11,005 nucleotides of DNA. Source: Coemansia sp. RSA 1804. Its lineage: Eukaryota; Kickxellomycota; Kickxellomycetes; Kickxellales; Kickxellaceae. Under the pieces are notes generated by a model. That model ran no database searches, was not told the origin of the DNA, and was given only the letters and a program-made list of their open reading frames with translations. The position numbers were made by a program, and so were the translations under genes. The stretch covers positions 1-11,005 of the forward strand of contig JANBTH010000810.1 in NCBI GenBank assembly GCA_027578815.1, in the 5' to 3' direction. This document shows positions 8,101-11,005 of the stretch, piece after piece (within the stretch, counting starts at the first letter, position 1; each line of letters opens with the position of its first letter).

Positions 8101-9138
8101 CTAGTGTATTACGATTCACTGCCATGAAACCCTTTCTATATGTGTTTGTATATTTTAGAGATATTAATTCTTCTATGTTTAAAAATATAAAGCTTGATGG
8201 TCACACATTGCATTGTAACACTATTTGTTATATATAATTATATAAGTACTTACAGCTCCATTGATTTGATTTTAATTGTACTCGGTCTATCGCAAAATGA
8301 TGACTCCAAGTGCCTCATCAACGCACCAACGCACCCAACCTAATTACCAGTAGAAAATTTAATTTACAATTAATAGAGCTTTGCCACAAGCATTAAGAAA
8401 AATAGAAATATAAATGCAAGCTACTTACTGAGGATGTATGTGTGTGAATAAAATTACTTGAGATGCTAGAATCAACAATAGCCTTTATTTGGTTGTTTTT
8501 TGTGCAGAATCCTTCTTTTATAGCATTTACTACCACTTGCTTTCCATGACAATAGTCAAATTGTCTCGCGTCAATAGCAATAAGTTTTTTTGCCGTTTTC
8601 TCTACATATTTAGTTATTAACCAATTTTGGATTTAATGTTTATAAATGTTTCTTAAACGCTTGCACATGGGTGTACGCAAGAACAATAATTCTGTAGTTT
8701 TAAGAGAGTAATAAGCTTCACTTACGCGCAAGATTAAGAAGTTGCCTTTGGTCTTTGTTTGTTTTGTAAATGTTGTCAGGGTGCAGAACAACGTCAACAG
8801 CAACTTGCTTAAAGACTACACAAAATAAACTAATTGTTAGCAATGAATCTAGCTAATAATACTGCTAGCATCAACTTATACAAACATTACAGTTTGAATA
8901 GTGCTTACACATTTCGCACGCTTTCTGTGGTGTCGCATGATTATTAGCGTCAATTATTGAAAGAGTATGGAGTACATTATCATACACAGATGCACCAAAG
9001 AATCTGTCAGTTGTACAGATAGCAACAATAATCTACATGCGTTACGACAAGTATTAGCGTTACTGAGATTATATAAAATGAAATTGCATTTAAATGCCAT
9101 ATTCTAAACAAATAGAACTTTACCAGAGTTTCAGCCAT
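5174..9138 (-). CDS. MSH5: MutS homolog MSH5 (meiotic crossover), 16 exons
   Basis: I rebuilt 16 exons: 9138-9124, 9032-8909, 8815-8726, 8601-8429, 8339-8254, 8135-8100, 7966-7887, 7790-7474, 7378-7214, 7102-6956, 6826-6781, 6615-6574, 6440-6344, 6255-5678, 5541-5442 and 5297-5174. They total 2220 bases, in phase throughout, for 739 residues. MSH5 landmarks in order are FFGASVYD, VGCVGAL, YLQIF..QKHPN, EGLSILSLLDKTKS, the lever/clamp region with VYFPQLGFL, Walker A GPNASGKS (547-554), GSWVPA, Walker B LLDEFGRGT (D626, E627) and ATTHF (H663). The N-terminal mismatch-binding domain is absent, as in all MSH4/MSH5. MSH5 pairs with MSH4 as a sliding clamp on recombination intermediates in meiosis. 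The DEFG Walker B and GSWVPA..ATIG context favour MSH5 over MSH4. The C-terminus stops soon after the AGIP helix and looks short. Exons 1, 6 and 7 carry the least certain boundaries. Confidence 0.9.
5315..5328 (-). other. Tandem TACTAAC branch points in last MSH5 intron
   Basis: In intron 15 (5441-5298, minus strand) two perfect TACTAAC heptamers lie head to tail. Their branch adenosines would be 25 and 18 bases from the acceptor G at 5298. A third partial copy (TACTTG) follows. TACTAAC is the strict branch-point consensus of budding yeast and pairs with U2 snRNA. Confidence 0.65.
8100..8135 (-). other. 36-base micro-exon 6 of MSH5
   Basis: Between cacatatag and gtaagac on the minus strand lie 36 bases encoding KGFMAVNRNTL plus parts of the flanking codons. 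Inserted between SMEL and YLQIF it gives the block that in MSH5 proteins reads like FMxxNxxTLxxLQIF. Phase 2 on both sides fits exactly. Leaving it out keeps the frame but removes this conserved block. Confidence 0.82.
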
Positions 9139-9349
9139 AACTAAAAATTAGTATAGTGTAAAGACAAAATTGTTTAATTTGCATTTAACGCGCAAAGAAA
9201 AAATAATTTTCTTAACGAACGCTTTTAAAGTGTAAAAGATTCATTAGCATATATTAAATTATATAAGCTACAACAGCTAGAATCCAGAGCTCCTTGTTTA
9301 CAAAATGTAAAAAATAATTAAACTCTGAGCAAAAACTCCAACACCAAGC
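9139..9349 (-). promoter_or_regulatory. MSH5 upstream region with candidate promoter elements
   Basis: This 211-base gap lies between the MSH5 ATG and the end of the Ral-GAP-like gene. It is strongly AT-rich. TATATAA occurs on the minus strand at 9265-9259, about 120 bases from the ATG. An ACGCG core, similar to the fungal MluI cell-cycle box, is on the plus strand at 9188-9192. An acceptor-like tttttag ends two bases before the ATG, so a leader intron or a missed upstream exon cannot be ruled out. All three are positional guesses. Confidence 0.3.
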
Positions 9350-11005
9350 TTAAAATATTGCGTCATCTTTGAACATTGAGTTTAACCTATTTAGTTTAAT
9401 AAATCAAAATATATGTATAGTATCTTATTAGTTGATGTCATTGGTTTTCATTAGCCACTGCTGCTTAATATAGTTTGAGAGCTTACCATTTTTTATCGAC
9501 ATGCTTTTCCACAATTCGGTTAATGTTCTGTTGTCTGATAACGTATGGATGACTAAAAGTTTTGAAAAACGCTTGGACCGCCCGCCGATACCCATTAATG
9601 GCTGTAATCCGTACTGCAGTAGGCAATACATCAGCGGATACCACCATGCCATCAACTAAAGGTCCAAACGGTCGAATTTGCTCGTCACAATAAATATTAA
9701 CACCATATTTGCCTGGTTCCAACGGCCGAATCTGAATTTGAACGTTTCCAAAATCACCGCTAATTGTTTCTGGTCGATACGTGTGACGGCTTTCGTTCCA
9801 TATTATATGGACATGGTCATTGCCAATATGTCGCTTCTACATGGTGTTTATTTGCGCTGGGACATGTGTATCGACATCTTTTAATTTGTATTGTGGTTCT
9901 TAACCATATTTATGTACGGTTTAAAATTACTTACCTTGTTTAGCTGACGTGCGTCGTTATCGCTATTGGGCATAGAGGTTGCCTCGTGGAATATAAATTC
10001 AATACCATCATCAGAGAAATAAGGACAGCTTGTGCCATCGGAGCCATTAGCGTCAAGTTTTCCTATAAACCCAGGAAAAGACTTGATGTCAATTTTCCAT
10101 CCAAGACCATTGACAAAACTTTTGTAAGAGCCACTTGTGTCATTTCCTGTGTTAGAGAGAATTTCCGGTTCACTCCATTGTCCAGGACCAACATATAGCA
10201 ATGCCGCTTTGATTGTCTCGCAAGCGTGTATCCTGTCAAGCGATATTATATCCCGGAATAGCGATTCTGACTTTGCCAACGGCATAAAATAACAAGTTTC
10301 GCGTCCATACTCCTTTGTTATCATTTGGTGCTGCATAAGACTTCGAAAGAAATTAATCTTAAATGGACTACAACATTTGTGAATAAGCAATAAATGAGAA
10401 TGGCAATTTAAACACCGCGTAATACCACTTTGCATTATGCATTAAAGCAATAAGCACATTGTTATATTAGTTTTTAATACATTATATTTGGCACAAGCGA
10501 GTTACAGTATTATTACTTACCTCATTGGCCCGTGTTTAACAAAATTGTCAAAATAAGTGGATGCCTTTTCATGGCTTTTATCCGAAGAGCTTGTACTTGG
10601 AACAATTGTTGAACATTCAGCATTCGTGTCATTTCCAATTGGCTGTATGCTTTTGTGTTCGCTATTTTTCTCTTTTACATTCATATCCTGCAAAACTTGA
10701 GCTTCACAGGTGATAAAGTCAATAATCTTATCCATTGTTTTTGGACTTGCTTCTCGTGCTGCCCATTCCGTGCCAAACCCTTTTCCACAGTCTTTGCCAT
10801 TGTCTATCGAGTTGGCTTTTCTTTCTCTGAAAAGTGCATCGTTTACAACAAGCGAACTAAAATACACATTATTTTTGCTTCCATGCACAAATATTATAAA
10901 CAAAAATTAGTTTTTAGCATCACTCAGCCTGCAAAGCACCAATAAAGCATATTCACATATCATATACTTACCTTATAACTTGGATTGGTGCCTCTGTGAT
11001 TCCGT
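9350..11005 (-). CDS. Ral GTPase-activating protein alpha-like, C-terminal part with RapGAP domain (cut by window edge)
   Basis: Minus-strand exons: 11005-10972 (partial), 10856-10521, 10367-9935, 9836-9487 and probably 9386-9350, giving about 395 residues. The domain runs through LLYVGPGQWSEPEIL, SYKSFVNGLGWKID, GFIGKLDANG, EFIFHEATSMP, KKRHIGNDHVHIIWNES and PFGPLVDGMVVSADVLP, then RITAINGYRRA. KRHIGND contains the catalytic asparagine thumb of RapGAP-type proteins (codon at 9821-9819). The pattern FxGPLxDGxxV..LPxxVRxTAIN fits Ral-GAP alpha (RALGAPA1/2) better than tuberin (TSC2). Family members stimulate GTP hydrolysis by Ral/Rheb-like GTPases, usually as a complex with a beta subunit; the target here is inferred. 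The 10856-10521 exon is low-complexity, serine-rich and poorly conserved. The last exon is uncertain: without it the protein ends two codons earlier in sense, at ..KKW with a TAA at 9485-9483. Confidence 0.85.
9387..9486 (-). other. Probable last intron of the Ral-GAP-like gene
   Basis: The frame reaches AAATG|gtaagc at 9486. Read through, it gives Trp then TAA; spliced to aaatag|GTTAAA ending at 9387, it continues W-LNSMFKDDAIF to a TAA at 9352-9350. The added tail resembles the short acidic/aromatic end of Ral-GAP alpha proteins. The intron is 100 bases with a TAG acceptor, like its neighbours. The carrier gene has the same TG|gtaag arrangement at its true donor. Confidence 0.55.

Noticed and set aside
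9881..9934. Read-through VSNFKPYINMVKNHNTN as the end of the Ral-GAP-like protein
   Set aside because: It is intron sequence after a gtaagt donor; splicing to 9836 restores the KKRHIGND catalytic motif in frame.
1..11005. Mobile elements, viral insertions, tRNA or other RNA genes
   Set aside because: No transposase, integrase or reverse-transcriptase motifs, terminal repeats or cloverleaf-like sequences were noticed by eye on either strand; a covariance-model scan was not possible.

Overview
The window looks like nuclear DNA of a fungus, probably not a yeast. It carries five protein-coding genes of clearly eukaryotic families, short GT-AG introns (about 90 to 165 bases), short intergenic gaps, and in one intron perfect yeast-style TACTAAC branch-point sequences. 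An early-diverging fungal lineage would fit the intron density and the presence of a Ral-GAP alpha-type protein, but the lineage is an inference. I see no mobile element, tRNA, rRNA, CRISPR array or prokaryotic operon.

Layout, left to right. (1) 1-770, minus strand: N-terminal part of a Tsr4/PDCD2-family ribosome-biogenesis protein, running off the left edge. (2) 956-1994, minus strand: a two-exon mitochondrial carrier (SLC25) closest to ADP/ATP carriers, but with its nucleotide-carrier signature and several substrate-contact residues changed. (3) 1995-2630: divergent intergenic region. (4) 2631-5045, plus strand: an intronless Hel2/ZNF598-type E3 ubiquitin ligase. (5) 5174-9138, minus strand: a 16-exon MSH5 gene (MutS family, meiotic crossover), convergent with Hel2. 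Its small exons had to be rebuilt by hand from splice sites and homology. (6) 9350-11005, minus strand: the 3' part of a Ral GTPase-activating protein alpha subunit-like gene with a RapGAP domain, running off the right edge.

The left 5 kb is nearly intronless. The right 6 kb is visibly more AT-rich and intron-dense. The genes do not form a pathway cluster. Tsr4 and Hel2 both act on the small ribosomal subunit (biogenesis and collision quality control), but their proximity is probably chance. The points most worth following up are the degenerate ADP/ATP-carrier paralog, the uniform TAG 3' splice sites, the tandem branch points in the last MSH5 intron, and the splice-or-stop choice at the end of the Ral-GAP gene. 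I did not find a convincing new multi-gene system here.
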